Source: Calliopsis andreniformis
Lineage: Eukaryota; Arthropoda; Insecta; Hymenoptera; Andrenidae
Length of the DNA stretch: 64,000 bases
NCBI RefSeq assembly: GCF_051401765.1
Contig: NW_027480463.1
Location: 744,001-808,000 of the forward strand
Reading direction: 5' to 3'
This document shows positions 40,062 through 53,484 of this stretch, piece by piece. Positions within the stretch are counted from its first letter, which is position 1, and the number at the start of each line of letters is the position of its first letter. The position numbers were made by a program, and so were the translations under genes. The notes beneath the pieces are model-generated. The model was given only the letters and a program-made list of their open reading frames with translations, was not told the DNA's origin and made no database searches.

Positions 40062-43000
40062 TCCCCAATCCTCAATCCTCAATCCTCAATTCTCAATCCT
40101 CAATCGTCAATCCTCAATCCCCAATACTCAATCTTCAATACTCAATCCTCAATCCTACAATCCTCAATCCTCAATCTTCAATCCTCAATACTCAATCTTC
40201 AACCCTCAATCCTCAACCCTCAATCCTCAATCCTCAATCCTCAATCCTCAATCTTCAATCTTCAATACTCAAACTGCAATCCTCAATCCTCAGTCCTCAC
40301 TCCTCAATCCTCATTCTTCAATCTTCAATCATTAATATTCAATCTTCAATCATTAATATTCAATCTTCAATTCTCAATCCTCAATCCTCAATCCTCAACC
40401 CTCAATCCCCAATGCTCAATCCTCAATACCCAATCCTCAGTCTTCAATCCTCAATTCTCAATCCTCAATCGTCAACCTTCGATCCTCAATACTCAATCTT
40501 CAATCCTCAATCCACAATCCTCAATCCTCAATCCTCAATCCTCATCCCTCAATATTCAATCCTCAATACTCAATCTGCAATCCTCTATCCTCAATCCTCA
40601 ATCCTCAATCCTCATTCTTCAATCCTCAGTGCCCAGTCCTCAATCTTGAATCCTCAATCCTCAATCCTCGATTCTCATTCCTCAATCCTCAATCGTCAAT
40701 CCTCAATCCTCAATCCTCAACCCTCAATCCTCAATGTTGAATCCTCAATACCCAATCCTCAACCCTCAATCCTCAATGTCGAATCCTCAATACCCAATCC
40801 TCAATCCTCAATCCTCAATCTTCAATCCACAATACTCAATCTTCATTCCTCAATCCTCAATCCTCAATCCTCAATCCTCAATCCTCGATCCTCAATCCTC
40901 AATCCTCAATCTTCAACCTTCAATCCTCAATACTCAGTATTCAATCCTCAATCCTCAATCCTCAATCCTCAATCCTCAATCTTCAATGCTCAATACTCAA
41001 ACTGCAATCCTCAATCCTCAGTCCTCACTACTCAACCCTCATTCTTCAGTCCTCAATACCGAATCCTCAATCTTCAGACCTCAATCCTCAATCCTCAATT
41101 CTCAATCCTCAATCCTCAATCCTCAGACTTCAAACACCAATACTCAACCCTCAGTCCTCGTCCTCAATCCACAACCCCCAATCCTCAATCCTCAATCTTC
41201 AATCATTAATATTCAATCTTCAATCCTCAATCCTCAGTCCTCAATCCTCAACCCTCAATCCCCAATGCTCAATCCTCAATACCCAATCCTCAGCCTTCAA
41301 TCCTCAATCCTCAATCTTCAATCCTCAATCCTCAATCCTCAATCCTCAATCCTCAATCCTCAATCCTCAATCTTCAATCCTCAATACTCAAACTGCAATC
41401 CTCAATCCGCAGTCCTCACTCCTCAATCCTCATTCTTCAATCCTCAATACCGAATCCTCAATCTTCAATCCTCAATCCTCAATCCTCAATTCTCAATCAT
41501 CAATCCCCAATCCTGAGACTTCAAACACCAATACTCAACCCTCAGTCCTCGTCCTCAATCCACAACCCTCAATCCTCAATCCTCAATCTTCAATCATTAA
41601 TATTCAATCTTCAATCCTCAATCCTCAATCCTGAATCCTCAACCCTCAATCCCGAATGCTCAATCCTCAATACCCAATCCTCAGTCTTCAATCCTCAATT
41701 CTCAATCCTCAATCGTCAATCTTCGATCCTCAATACTCAATCTTCAATCCTCAATCCTCAATCCTCAATCCTCAATCCTCAATCCTCAATCTTCAATGCT
41801 CAATACTCAAACTGCAATCCTCAATCCTCAGTCCTCACTACTCAACCCTCATTCTTCAGTCCTCAATACCGAATCCTCAATCTTCAGACCTCAATCCTCA
41901 ATCCTCAATTCTCAATCCTCAATCCTCAATCCTCAGACTTCAAACACCAATACTCAACCCTCAGTCCTCGTCCTCAATCCACAACCCCCAATCCTCAATC
42001 CTCAATCTTCAATCATTAATATTCAATCTTCAATCCTCAATCCTCAGTCCTCAATCCTCAACCCTCAATCCCCAATGCTCAATCCTCAATACCCAATCCT
42101 CAGCCTTCAATCCTCAATCCTCAATCCTCAATCCTCAATCCTCAATTCTCAGTCCTCAATCCTCAATCTTCAATCCTCAATACTCAATCTTCAATCTTCA
42201 ATCCTCAATCCTCAATCCTCAATACTCAATCCTCAACCGTCAATACTCAATCCTCAATCCTCAATCTTCAATCCTCAATACTCAATCTTCAATCCTCAAT
42301 CCTCAATTCTCAATCCTCAATGCTCAATACTCAATCGTCAATCCTCAATCCCCAATCCTCAATCTTCAATCCTAAATCCTCAATCCTCAATCCTCAATCC
42401 TCAATCTTCAATCGTCAATACTCAATCTTCAATCCTCAATCCTCAATCCTCAATCCTCAATCCTCAATCCTCAATCCTCAATCTTCAATCCTCAATACTC
42501 AAACTGCAATCCTGAATCCTCAGTCCTCACTCCTCAAACCTCATTCTTCAGTCCTCAATACCGAATCCTCAATCTTCAATCCTCAATCATCAATCCTCAA
42601 TTCTCAATCCTCAATCCTCAATCCTCAGACTTCAAACACCAATACTCAACCCTCAGTCCTCGTGCTCAATCCACAACCCTCAATCCTCAATCCTCAATCT
42701 TCAATCATTAATATTCAATCTTCAATCCTCAATCCTCAATCCTCAATCCTCAATCCTCAATCCTGAATCCCCAATCCTCAATTTTCAATCCTCAATACGC
42801 AATCTTCAATCCTCAATGCTCAATACTCAATCCTCAATCCTCAGTACTCAATCCACAATCCTCAATCCTCAATCCTCAATCCTCAATCGTCAGTCCTCGT
42901 CCTCAATCCTCAACACTCAATCCTCAATCCTCAATCTTCAATCATCAATACACAATCTTCAATCCTCAATCCTCAATACTCAAACCTCAATCCACACTCT

Positions 43001-43170
43001 TCAATCCTCATTCTTCAATCCTCAATGCCCAATCCTCAATCTTCAATCCTGCATCCTCAATCCTCAGTTCGCAATCCACAATCCTCAATCCTCAGATCTC
43101 AGGCATCAATACTCAACCCTCAGTCCTCGTCCTCAACCTACAACCCTCAATCCTCAATCGTCAATACTCA

Positions 43171-43200
43171 ATAGAATATCCTGAATTCTCAGGATTCTAT
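43171..43200. repeat. P box 12 (domain D copy 2)
   Basis: It lies 5,445 bp after P box 11, with the private upstream variant AATCGTCAATACTC. Confidence 0.85.
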
Positions 43201-45400
43201 AATCAAACCTCAATCCTCGACCCTCAGCCCTCATCCTCCATCATCAATCCTCAATCCTCAATCCCCAATCATCAAACCTCAATACTCAATCTTCAATCCT
43301 CAATCCTCATTCCTCAATCCTCAATCCTCAATCCTCTGTCATAAATACTCAATCTTCAACCCTCAATCCTCATTCCTCAAACCTCAATCCTCAACCCTCA
43401 GTCCTCATCCTCAATTCTCAATTCTCAATTCCCAACCCTCAACCCTCAATCCTCAATCTTCACTCCTCAATAATCAATCTCCAATCCTAAATCGTCAATC
43501 CCCAACCTTCAATCCTTAATCCTCAATCTTCAATTCTTAATGCTCAATCCTCAATCCTCAATCCTCAGTCCTCAATCCTCAATCCTCAATAATCCAACCT
43601 CAATCATCAACCGTCAGTCCTCGTCCTCAATCCTCAAACCTCAATCCTCAATCCTCAATCTTCAACCCTCAATCCTCAATCCTGAATCCCCAATCCTCAA
43701 TTTTCAATCCTCAATACGCAATCTTCAATCCTCAATGCTCAATCCTCAATACTCAATCCTCAGTACTCAATCCACAATCCTCAATCCTCAAACCTCAATC
43801 CTCAATCGTCAGTCCTCGTCCTCAATCCTCAACACTCAATCCTCAATCCTCAATCTTCAATCATCAATACTCAGTCTTCAATACTCAATCATCAACCTTC
43901 AATCCTCAATCCTCAATTCTCACTCTCCAATACTCAATCCTCAATCGTCAATCCTCAATCCTCAATCCTCAATCTTCAATCCTCAATACTCAATCTTCAG
44001 TCCTCAATCCTCAATCCTCAATCCTCAATCCTCAACCCTCAGTCCTCATCCTCAATTCTCAATTCTCAATTCTCAATCCTCAATCCTCAATCCTCAGTCT
44101 TCACTCCTCAATAATCAATCTCCAATCCTAAATCGTCAATCCCCAACCTTCAATCCTTAATCCTCAATCTTCAATTCTCAATGATCAATCCTCAATCCTC
44201 AATCCTCAGTCCTCAATCCTCAATCCTCAATAATCCAACCTCAATCCTCAACCGTCAGTCCTCGTCCTCAATCCTCAAACCTCAATCCTCAATCCTCAAT
44301 CTTCAATCCTCAATCCTCAATCCTGAATCCCCAATCCTCAATTTTCAATCCTCAATACGCAATCTTCAATCCTCAATGCTCAATCCTCAATCCTCAATCC
44401 TCAGTCCTCAATCCACAATCCTCAATCCTCAAACCTCAATCCTCAATCGTCAGTCCTCGTCCTCAATCCTCAACACTCAATCCTCAATCCTCAATCTTCA
44501 ATCATCAATACTCAGTCTTCAATCCTCAATCATCAATCTTCAATCCTCAATCCTCAATTCTCACTCTCCAATACTCAATCCTCAATCGTCAATCCTCAAT
44601 CCTCAACCCTCAACCTTCAATCCCCAATACTCAATCTGCAATCCTCAATCCTCAATCCTCAATCCTCAACCCTCAACCTTCAATCCTCAATACGCAATCT
44701 TCAATCCTCAATGCTCAATCCTCACTCCTCAATACTCAATCCTCAATCGTCAATCATCAATCCCCAAACCCCAATCTTCAAACCTCAATCCTCAATCCTC
44801 AATCCTCAATCCTCAATCTTCAATCCTCAATACTCAATCATCAATCCTCAATCCTCAATCCTCAAACCTCAATCCTCAATCGTCAGTCCTCGTCCTCAAT
44901 CCTCAACACTCAATCCTCAATGCTCAATTCTCAATCCTCAATCTTCAATCCTCAGTGCCCAGTCCTCAATCTTGAATCCTCAATCCTCAATCCTCGATTC
45001 TCATTCCTCAATCCTCAATCCTCAATCCTCAACCCTCAGACCTCATCGTCAATCCTCAATCCTCAGTCCTCACTCCTCAATCCTCATTCTTCAATCCTCA
45101 ATACCAAATCCTCAATCTTCAATCCTCAATCCTCAAACCTCAATTCTCAATCCTCAATCCTCAATCCTCAGACTTCAAACACCAATACTCAACCCTCAGT
45201 CCTCGTCCTCAATCCACAACCCTCAATCCTCAATCCTCAATCCTCAATCCTCAATCCTCAACCCTCAATCCCCAATGCTAAATCCTCAATACCCAATCCT
45301 CAGTCTTCAATCCTCAACCCTCAATCCTCAATCCTCAATCCTCAATCCTCAATCCTCAATCCTCAATCCTCAATACTCAATCTTCAATCCTCAATCCTCA

Positions 45401-45506
45401 ATAGAATATCCTCAATTCACAGGCTTCAATACTCAATACTCAACCTGCAATCTTCAAATCTCTATCCACAAACATGAATTCTCATCACTCAACCCTCAAC
45501 ACTCAG
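45401..45506 (+). repeat. L module 13, short form (domain D copy 2)
   Basis: It lies 2,230 bp after P box 12 and is the first of two copies made by the 775-bp duplication. Confidence 0.8.
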
Positions 45507-46175
45507 TCCCCAATCCTCAATCCTCAATCCTCAATTCTCAATCCTCAATCGTCAATCCTCAATCCCCAATACTCAATCTTCAATCCTCAATCCTCAATCC
45601 TACAATCCTCAATCCTCAATCTTCAATCCTCAATCCTCAAACCTCAATCCTCAATCGTCAGTCCTCGTCCTCAATCCTCAACACTCAATCCTCAATGCTC
45701 AATTCTCAATCCTCAATCTTCAATCCTCAGTGCCCAGTCCTCAATCTTGAATCCTCAATCCTCAATCCTCGATTCTCATTCCTCAATCCTCAATCCTCAA
45801 TCCTCAACCCTCAGACCTCATCGTCAATCCTCAATCCTCAGTCCTCACTCCTCAATCCTCATTCTTCAATCCTCAATACCAAATCCTCAATCTTCAATCC
45901 TCAATCCTCAAACCTCAATTCTCAATCCTCAATCCTCAATCCTCAGACTTCAAACACCAATACTCAACCCTCAGTCCTCGTCCTCAATCCACAACCCTCA
46001 ATCCTCAATCCTCAATCCTCAATCCTCAATCCTCAACCCTCAATCCCCAATGCTAAATCCTCAATACCCAATCCTCAGTCTTCAATCCTCAACCCTCAAT
46101 CCTCAATCCTCAATCCTCAATCCTCAATCCTCAATCCTCAATCCTCAATACTCAATCTTCAATCCTCAATCCTCA

Positions 46176-46281
46176 ATAGAATATCCTCAATTCACAGGCT
46201 TCAATACTCAATACTCAACCTGCAATCTTCAAATCTCTATCCACAAACATGAATTCTCATCACTCAACCCTCAACACTCAG
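46176..46281 (+). repeat. L module 14, short form (duplicate in domain D copy 2)
   Basis: It lies 775 bp after L module 13 and has no P box of its own. Confidence 0.8.
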
Positions 46282-48034
46282 TCCCCAATCCTCAATCCTC
46301 AATCCTCAATTCTCAATCCTCAATCGTCAATCCTCAATCCCCAATACTCAATCTTCAATCCTCAATCCTCAATCCTACAATCCTCAATCCTCAATCTTCA
46401 ATCCTCAATACTCAATCTTCAACCCTCAATCCCCAATGCTCAATCCTCAATACCCAATCCTCAGTCTTCAATCCTCAATTCTCAATCCTCAATCGTCAAC
46501 CTTCGATCCTCAATACTCAATCTTCAATCCTCAATCCACAATCCTCAATCCTCAATCCTCAATCCTCATCCCTCAATATTCAATCCTCAATACTCAATCT
46601 GCAATCCTCTATCCTCAATCCTCAATCCTCAATCCTCATTCTTCAATCCTCAATCTTCAATGCTCAATACTCAAACTGCAATCCTCAATCCTCAGTCCTC
46701 ACTACTCAACCCTCATTCTTCAGTCCTCAATACCGAATCCTCAATCTTCAGACCTCAATCCTCAATCCTCAATTCTCAATCCTCAATCCTCAATCCTCAG
46801 ACTTCAAACACCAATACTCAACCCTCAGTCCTCGTCCTCAATCCACAACCCCCAATCCTCAATCCTCAATCTTCAATCATTAATATTCAATCTTCAATCC
46901 TCAATCCTCAGTCCTCAATCCTCAACCCTCAATCCCCAATGCTCAATCCTCAATACCCAATCCTCAGCCTTCAATCCTCAATCCTCAATCCTCAATCCTC
47001 AATCCTCAATTCTCAGTCCTCAATCCTCAATCTTCAATCCTCAATACTCAATCTTCAATCTTCAATCCTCAATCCTCAATCCTCAATACTCAATCCTCAA
47101 CCGTCAATACTCAATCCTCAATCCTCAATCTTCAATCCTCAATACTCAATCTTCAATCCTCAATCCTCAATTCTCAATCCTCAATGCTCAATACTCAATC
47201 GTCAATCCTCAATCCCCAATCCTCAATCTTCAATCCTAAATCCTCAATCCTCAATCCTCAATCCTCAATCTTCAATCGTCAATACTCAATCTTCAATCCT
47301 CAATCCTCAATCCTCAATCCTCAATCCTCAATCCTCAATCCTCAATCTTCAATCCTCAATACTCAAACTGCAATCCTGAATCCTCAGTCCTCACTCCTCA
47401 AACCTCATTCTTCAGTCCTCAATACCGAATCCTCAATCTTCAATCCTCAATCATCAATCCTCAATTCTCAATCCTCAATCCTCAATCCTCAGACTTCAAA
47501 CACCAATACTCAACCCTCAGTCCTCGTGCTCAATCCACAACCCTCAATCCTCAATCCTCAATCTTCAATCATTAATATTCAATCTTCAATCCTCAATCCT
47601 CAATCCTCAATCCTCAATCCTCAATCCTGAATCCCCAATCCTCAATTTTCAATCCTCAATACGCAATCTTCAATCCTCAATGCTCAATACTCAATCCTCA
47701 ATCCTCAGTACTCAATCCACAATCCTCAATCCTCAATCCTCAATCCTCAATCGTCAGTCCTCGTCCTCAATCCTCAACACTCAATCCTCAATCCTCAATC
47801 TTCAATCATCAATACACAATCTTCAATCCTCAATCCTCAATACTCAAACCTCAATCCACACTCTTCAATCCTCATTCTTCAATCCTCAATGCCCAATCCT
47901 CAATCTTCAATCCTGCATCCTCAATCCTCAGTTCGCAATCCACAATCCTCAATCCTCAGATCTCAGGCATCAATACTCAACCCTCAGTCCTCGTCCTCAA
48001 CCTACAACCCTCAATCCTCAATCCTCAATACTCA

Positions 48035-48064
48035 ATAGAATATCCTGAATTCTCAGGATTCTAT
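48035..48064. repeat. P box 13 (domain D copy 3)
   Basis: It lies 4,864 bp after P box 12. Reference form. Confidence 0.85.
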
Positions 48065-50264
48065 AATCAAACCTCAATCCTCGACCCTCAGCCCTCATCC
48101 TCCATCATCAATCCTCAATCCTCAATCCCCAATCATCAAACCTCAATACTCAATCTTCAATCCTCAATCCTCATTCCTCAATCCTCAATCCTCAATCCTC
48201 TGTCATAAATACTCAATCTTCAACCCTCAATCCTCATTCCTCAAACCTCAATCCTCAACCCTCAGTCCTCATCCTCAATTCTCAATTCTCAATTCCCAAC
48301 CCTCAACCCTCAATCCTCAATCTTCACTCCTCAATAATCAATCTCCAATCCTAAATCGTCAATCCCCAACCTTCAATCCTTAATCCTCAATCTTCAATTC
48401 TTAATGCTCAATCCTCAATCCTCAATCCTCAGTCCTCAATCCTCAATCCTCAATAATCCAACCTCAATCATCAACCGTCAGTCCTCGTCCTCAATCCTCA
48501 AACCTCAATCCTCAATCCTCAATCTTCAACCCTCAATCCTCAATCCTGAATCCCCAATCCTCAATTTTCAATCCTCAATACGCAATCTTCAATCCTCAAT
48601 GCTCAATCCTCAATACTCAATCCTCAGTACTCAATCCACAATCCTCAATCCTCAAACCTCAATCCTCAATCGTCAGTCCTCGTCCTCAATCCTCAACACT
48701 CAATCCTCAATCCTCAATCTTCAATCATCAATACTCAGTCTTCAATACTCAATCATCAACCTTCAATCCTCAATCCTCAATTCTCACTCTCCAATACTCA
48801 ATCCTCAATCGTCAATCCTCAATCCTCAATCCTCAATCTTCAATCCTCAATACTCAATCTTCAGTCCTCAATCCTCAATCCTCAATCCTCAATCCTCAAC
48901 CCTCAGTCCTCATCCTCAATTCTCAATTCTCAATTCTCAATCCTCAATCCTCAATCCTCAGTCTTCACTCCTCAATAATCAATCTCCAATCCTAAATCGT
49001 CAATCCCCAACCTTCAATCCTTAATCCTCAATCTTCAATTCTCAATGATCAATCCTCAATCCTCAATCCTCAGTCCTCAATCCTCAATCCTCAATAATCC
49101 AACCTCAATCCTCAACAGTCAGTCCTCGTCCTCAATCCTCAAACCTCAATCCTCAATCCTCAATCTTCAATCCTCAATCCTCAATCCTGAATCCCCAATC
49201 CTCAATTTTCAATCCTCAATACGCAATCTTCAATCCTCAATGCTCAATCCTCAATCCTCAATCCTCAGTCCTCAATCCACAATCCTCAATCCTCAAACCT
49301 CAATCCTCAATCGTCAGTCCTCGTCCTCAATCCTCAACACTCAATCCTCAATCCTCAATCTTCAATCATCAATACTAAGTCTTCAATCCTCAATCATCAA
49401 TCTTCAATCCTCAATCCTCAATTCTCACTCTCCAATACTCAATCCTCAATCGTCAATCCTCAATCCTCAACCCTCAACCTTCAATCCCCAATACTCAATC
49501 TGCAATCCTCAATCCTCAATCCTCAATCCTCAACCCTCAACCTTCAATCCTCAATACGCAATCTTCAATCCTCAATGCTCAATCCTCACTCCTCAATACT
49601 CAATCCTCAATCGTCAATCATCAATCCCCAAACCCCAATCTTCAAACCTCAATCCTCAATCCTCAATCCTCAATCCTCAATCTTCAATCCTCAATACTCA
49701 ATCTTCAATCCTCAATCCTCAATCCTCAAACCTCAATCCTCAATCGTCAGTCCTCGTCCTCAATCCTCAACACTCAATCCTCAATGCTCAATTCTCAATC
49801 CTCAATCTTCAATCCTCAGTGCCCAGTCCTCAATCTTGAATCCTCAATCCTCAATCCTCGATTCTCATTCCTCAATCCTCAATCCTCAATCCTCAACCCT
49901 CAGACCTCATCGTCAATCCTCAATCCTCAGTCCTCACTCCTCAATCCTCATTCTTCAATCCTCAATACCAAATCCTCAATCTTCAATCCTCAATCCTCAA
50001 ACCTCAATTCTCAATCCTCAATCCTCAATCCTCAGACTTCAAACACCAATACTCAACCCTCAGTCCTCGTCCTCAATCCACAACCCTCAATCCTCAATCC
50101 TCAATCCTCAATCCTCAATCCTCAACCCTCAATCCCCAATGCTAAATCCTCAATACCCAATCCTCAGTCTTCAATCCTCAATCCTCAATCCTCAATCCTC
50201 AATCCTCAATCCTCAATCCTCAATCCTCAATCCTCAATACTCAATCTTCAATCCTCAATCCTCA

Positions 50265-50370
50265 ATAGAATATCCTCAATTCACAGGCTTCAATACTCAA
50301 TACTCAACCTGCAATCTTCAAATCTCTATCCACAAACATGAATTCTCATCACTCAACCCTCAACACTCAG
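50265..50370 (+). repeat. L module 15, short form (domain D copy 3)
   Basis: It lies 2,230 bp after P box 13. Confidence 0.8.
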
Positions 50371-50399
50371 TCCCCAATCCTCAATCCTCAATCCTCAAT

Positions 50400-51970
50400 T
50401 CTCAATCCTCAATCGTCAATCCTCAATCCCCAATACTCAATCTTCAATCCTCAATCCTCAATCCTACAATCCTCAATCCTCAATCTTCAATCCTCAATAC
50501 TCAATCTTCAAGCCTCAATCCTCAACCCTCAATCCTCAATCCTCAATCCTCAATCCTCAATCTTCAATCTTCAATACTCAAACTGCAATCCTCAATCCTC
50601 AGTCCTCACTCCTCAATCCTCATTCTTCAATCTTCAATCATTAATATTCAATCTTCAATCATTAATATTCAATCTTCAATTCTCAATCCTCAATCCTCAA
50701 TCCTCAACCCTCAATCCCCAATGCTCAATCCTCAATACCCAATCCTCAGTCTTCAATCCTCAATTCTCAATCCTCAATCGTCAACCTTCGATCCTCAATA
50801 CTCAATCTTCAATCCTCAATCCACAATCCTCAATCCTCAATCCTCAATCCTCATCCCTCAATATTCAATCCTCAATACTCAATCTGCAATCCTCTATCCT
50901 CAATCCTCAATCCTCAATCCTCATTCTTCAATCCTCAGTGCCCAGTCCTCAATCTTGAATCCTCAATCCTCAATCCTCGATTCTCATTCCTCAATCCTCA
51001 ATCGTCAATCCTCAATCCTCAATCCTCAACCCTCAATCCTCAATGTTGAATCCTCAATACCCAATCCTCAACCCTCAATCCTCAATGTCGAATCCTCAAT
51101 ACCCAATCCTCAATCCTCAATCCTCAATCTTCAATCCTCAATACTCAATCTTCATTCCTCAATCCTCAATCCTCAATCCTCAATTCTCAATCCTCAATCG
51201 TCAATCCTCAATCCCCAATACTCAATCTTCAATCCTCAATCCTCAATCCTACAATCCTCAATCCTCAATCTTCAATCCTCAATACTCAATCTTCAACCCT
51301 CAATCCTCAACCCTCAATCCTCAATCCTCAATCCTCAATCCTCAATCTTCAATCTTCAATACTCAAACTGCAATCCTCAATCCTCAGTCCTCACTCCTCA
51401 ATCCTCATTCTTCAATCTTCAATCATTAATATTCAATCTTCAATCATTAATATTCAATCTTCAATTCTCAATCCTCAATCCTCAATCCTCAACCCTCAAT
51501 CCCCAATGCTCAATCCTCAATACCCAATCCTCAGTCTTCAATCCTCAATTCTCAATCCTCAATCGTCAACCTTCGATCCTCAATACTCAATCTTCAATCC
51601 TCAATCCACAATCCTCAATCCTCAATCCTCAATCCTCATCCCTCAATATTCAATCCTCAATACTCAATCTGCAATCCTCTATCCTCAATCCTCAATCCTC
51701 AATCCTCATTCTTCAATCCTCAGTGCCCAGTCCTCAATCTTGAATCCTCAATCCTCAATCCTCGATTCTCATTCCTCAATCCTCAATCGTCAATCCTCAA
51801 TCCTCAATCCTCAACCCTCAATCCTCAATGTTGAATCCTCAATACCCAATCCTCAACCCTCAATCCTCAATGTCGAATCCTCAATACCCAATCCTCAATC
51901 CTCAATCCTCAATCTTCAATCCTCAATACTCAATCTTCATTCCTCAATCCTCAATCCTCAATCCTCAATC
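50400..51970 (+). repeat. 785-bp tandem duplication inside domain D copy 3
   Basis: The markers TCCTACAATCCTC, the doubled ATTAATATT segment and CCCCAATGCTCAATCC repeat at 785-bp spacing. The L module is not included, so the breakpoints differ from those of the 775-bp duplication in copy 2. Ends are approximate. Confidence 0.75.
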
Positions 51971-53454
51971 CTCAATCCTCGATCCTCAATCCTCAATCCT
52001 CAATCTTCAACCTTCAATCCTCAATACTCAGTATTCAATCCTCAATCCTCAATCCTCAATCCTCAATCCTCAATCTTCAATGCTCAATACTCAAACTGCA
52101 ATCCTCAATCCTCAGTCCTCACTACTCAACCCTCATTCTTCAGTCCTCAATACCGAATCCTCAATCTTCAGACCTCAATCCTCAATCCTCAATTCTCAAT
52201 CCTCAATCCTCAATCCTCAGACTTCAAACACCAATACTCAACCCTCAGTCCTCGTCCTCAATCCACAACCCCCAATCCTGAATCCTCAATCTTCAATCAT
52301 TAATATTCAATCTTCAATCCTCAATCCTCAGTCCTCAATCCTCAACCCTCAATCCCCAATGCTCAATCCTCAATACCCAATCCTCAGCCTTCAATCCTCA
52401 ATCCTCAATCCTCAATCCTCAATCCTCAATTCTCAGTCCTCAATCCTCAATCTTCAATCCTCAATACTCAATCTTCAATCTTCAATCCTCAATCCTCAAT
52501 CCTCAATACTCAATCCTCAACCGTCAATACTCAATCCTCAATCCTCAATCTTCAATCCTCAATACTCAATCTTCAATCCTCAATCCTCAATTCTCAATCC
52601 TCAATGCTCAATACTCAATCGTCAATCCTCAATCCCCAATCCTCAATCTTCAATCCTAAATCCTCAATCCTCAATCCTCAATCCTCAATCTTCAATCGTC
52701 AATACTCAATCTTCAATCCTCAATCCTCAATCCTCAATCCTCAATCCTCAATCCTCAATCCTCAATCTTCAATCCTCAATACTCAAACTGCAATCCTGAA
52801 TCCTCAGTCCTCACTCCTCAAACCTCATTCTTCAGTCCTCAATACCGAATCCTCAATCTTCAATCCTCAATCATCAATCCTCAATTCTCAATCCTCAATC
52901 CTCAATCCTCAGACTTCAAACACCAATACTCAACCCTCAGTCCTCGTGCTCAATCCACAACCCTCAATCCTCAATCCTCAATCTTCAATCATTAATATTC
53001 AATCTTCAATCCTCAATCCTCAATCCTCAATCCTCAATCCTCAATCCTGAATCCCCAATCCTCAATTTTCAATCCTCAATACGCAATCTTCAATCCTCAA
53101 TGCTCAATACTCAATCCTCAATCCTCAGTACTCAATCCACAATCCTCAATCCTCAATCCTCAATCCTCAATCGTCAGTCCTCGTCCTCAATCCTCAACAC
53201 TCAATCCTCAATCCTCAATCTTCAATCATCAATACACAATCTTCAATCCTCAATCCTCAATACTCAAACCTCAATCCACACTCTTCAATCCTCATTCTTC
53301 AATCCTCAATGCCCAATCCTCAATCTTCAATCCTGCATCCTCAATCCTCAGTTCGCAATCCACAATCCTCAATCCTCAGATCTCAGGCATCAATACTCAA
53401 CCCTCAGTCCTCGTCCTCAACCTACAACCCTCAATCCTCAATCCTCAATACTCA

Positions 53455-53484
53455 ATAGAATATCCTGAATTCTCAGGATTCTAT
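53455..53484. repeat. P box 14 (domain D copy 4)
   Basis: It lies 5,420 bp after P box 13. Reference form. Confidence 0.85.

Larger units (their letters stand above)
36351..41795 (+). repeat. Domain D higher-order repeat, copy 1 (5,445 bp)
   Basis: The unit start is set at ATGCTCAATACTCAAACTGC (36,351; also 41,796, 46,660 and 52,080). Read left to right, the copy has B/C-type sequence with M boxes to about 37.32 kb, A-type sequence with the P box at 37,726, C-type CAGTGCCCAGTCCTC sequence from about 39.5 kb, then a short-form L module at 39,956. The P-to-L distance is 2,230 bp. A second ATGCTCAATACTCAAACTGC at 40,988 lies 808 bp before the next unit start. Confidence 0.85.
44866..46415 (+). 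repeat. 775-bp tandem duplication inside domain D copy 2
   Basis: CCTCAAACCTCAATCCTC with the following CGTCAGTCCTCGTCC string occurs near 44,866 and again near 45,641. L modules follow at 45,401 and 46,176, exactly 775 bp apart. TCCTACAATCCTC marks the right end of each copy. Boundaries are approximate. Confidence 0.8.
41796..46659 (+). repeat. Domain D higher-order repeat, copy 2 (4,864 bp)
   Basis: This copy matches copy 1 at an offset of 5,445 bp through the L module at 45,401. It then carries a private 775-bp tandem duplication that brings a second L module (46,176), and it lacks much of the segment seen at 40.2-41.8 kb in copy 1. The net result is 581 bp shorter than copy 1. Confidence 0.85.
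46660..52079 (+). repeat. Domain D higher-order repeat, copy 3 (5,420 bp)
   Basis: This matches copy 1 at an offset of 10,309 bp over P (48,035) and L (50,265), without the 775-bp duplication of copy 2. It has its own duplication: ATGCTCAATCCTCAATACCC at 50,721 and 51,506, 785 bp apart, with TCCTACAATCCTC at about 50,463 and 51,248. Private single-base variants include AACAGTCAGTCC near 49,115 and ATACTAAGTC near 49,373. Confidence 0.85.
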
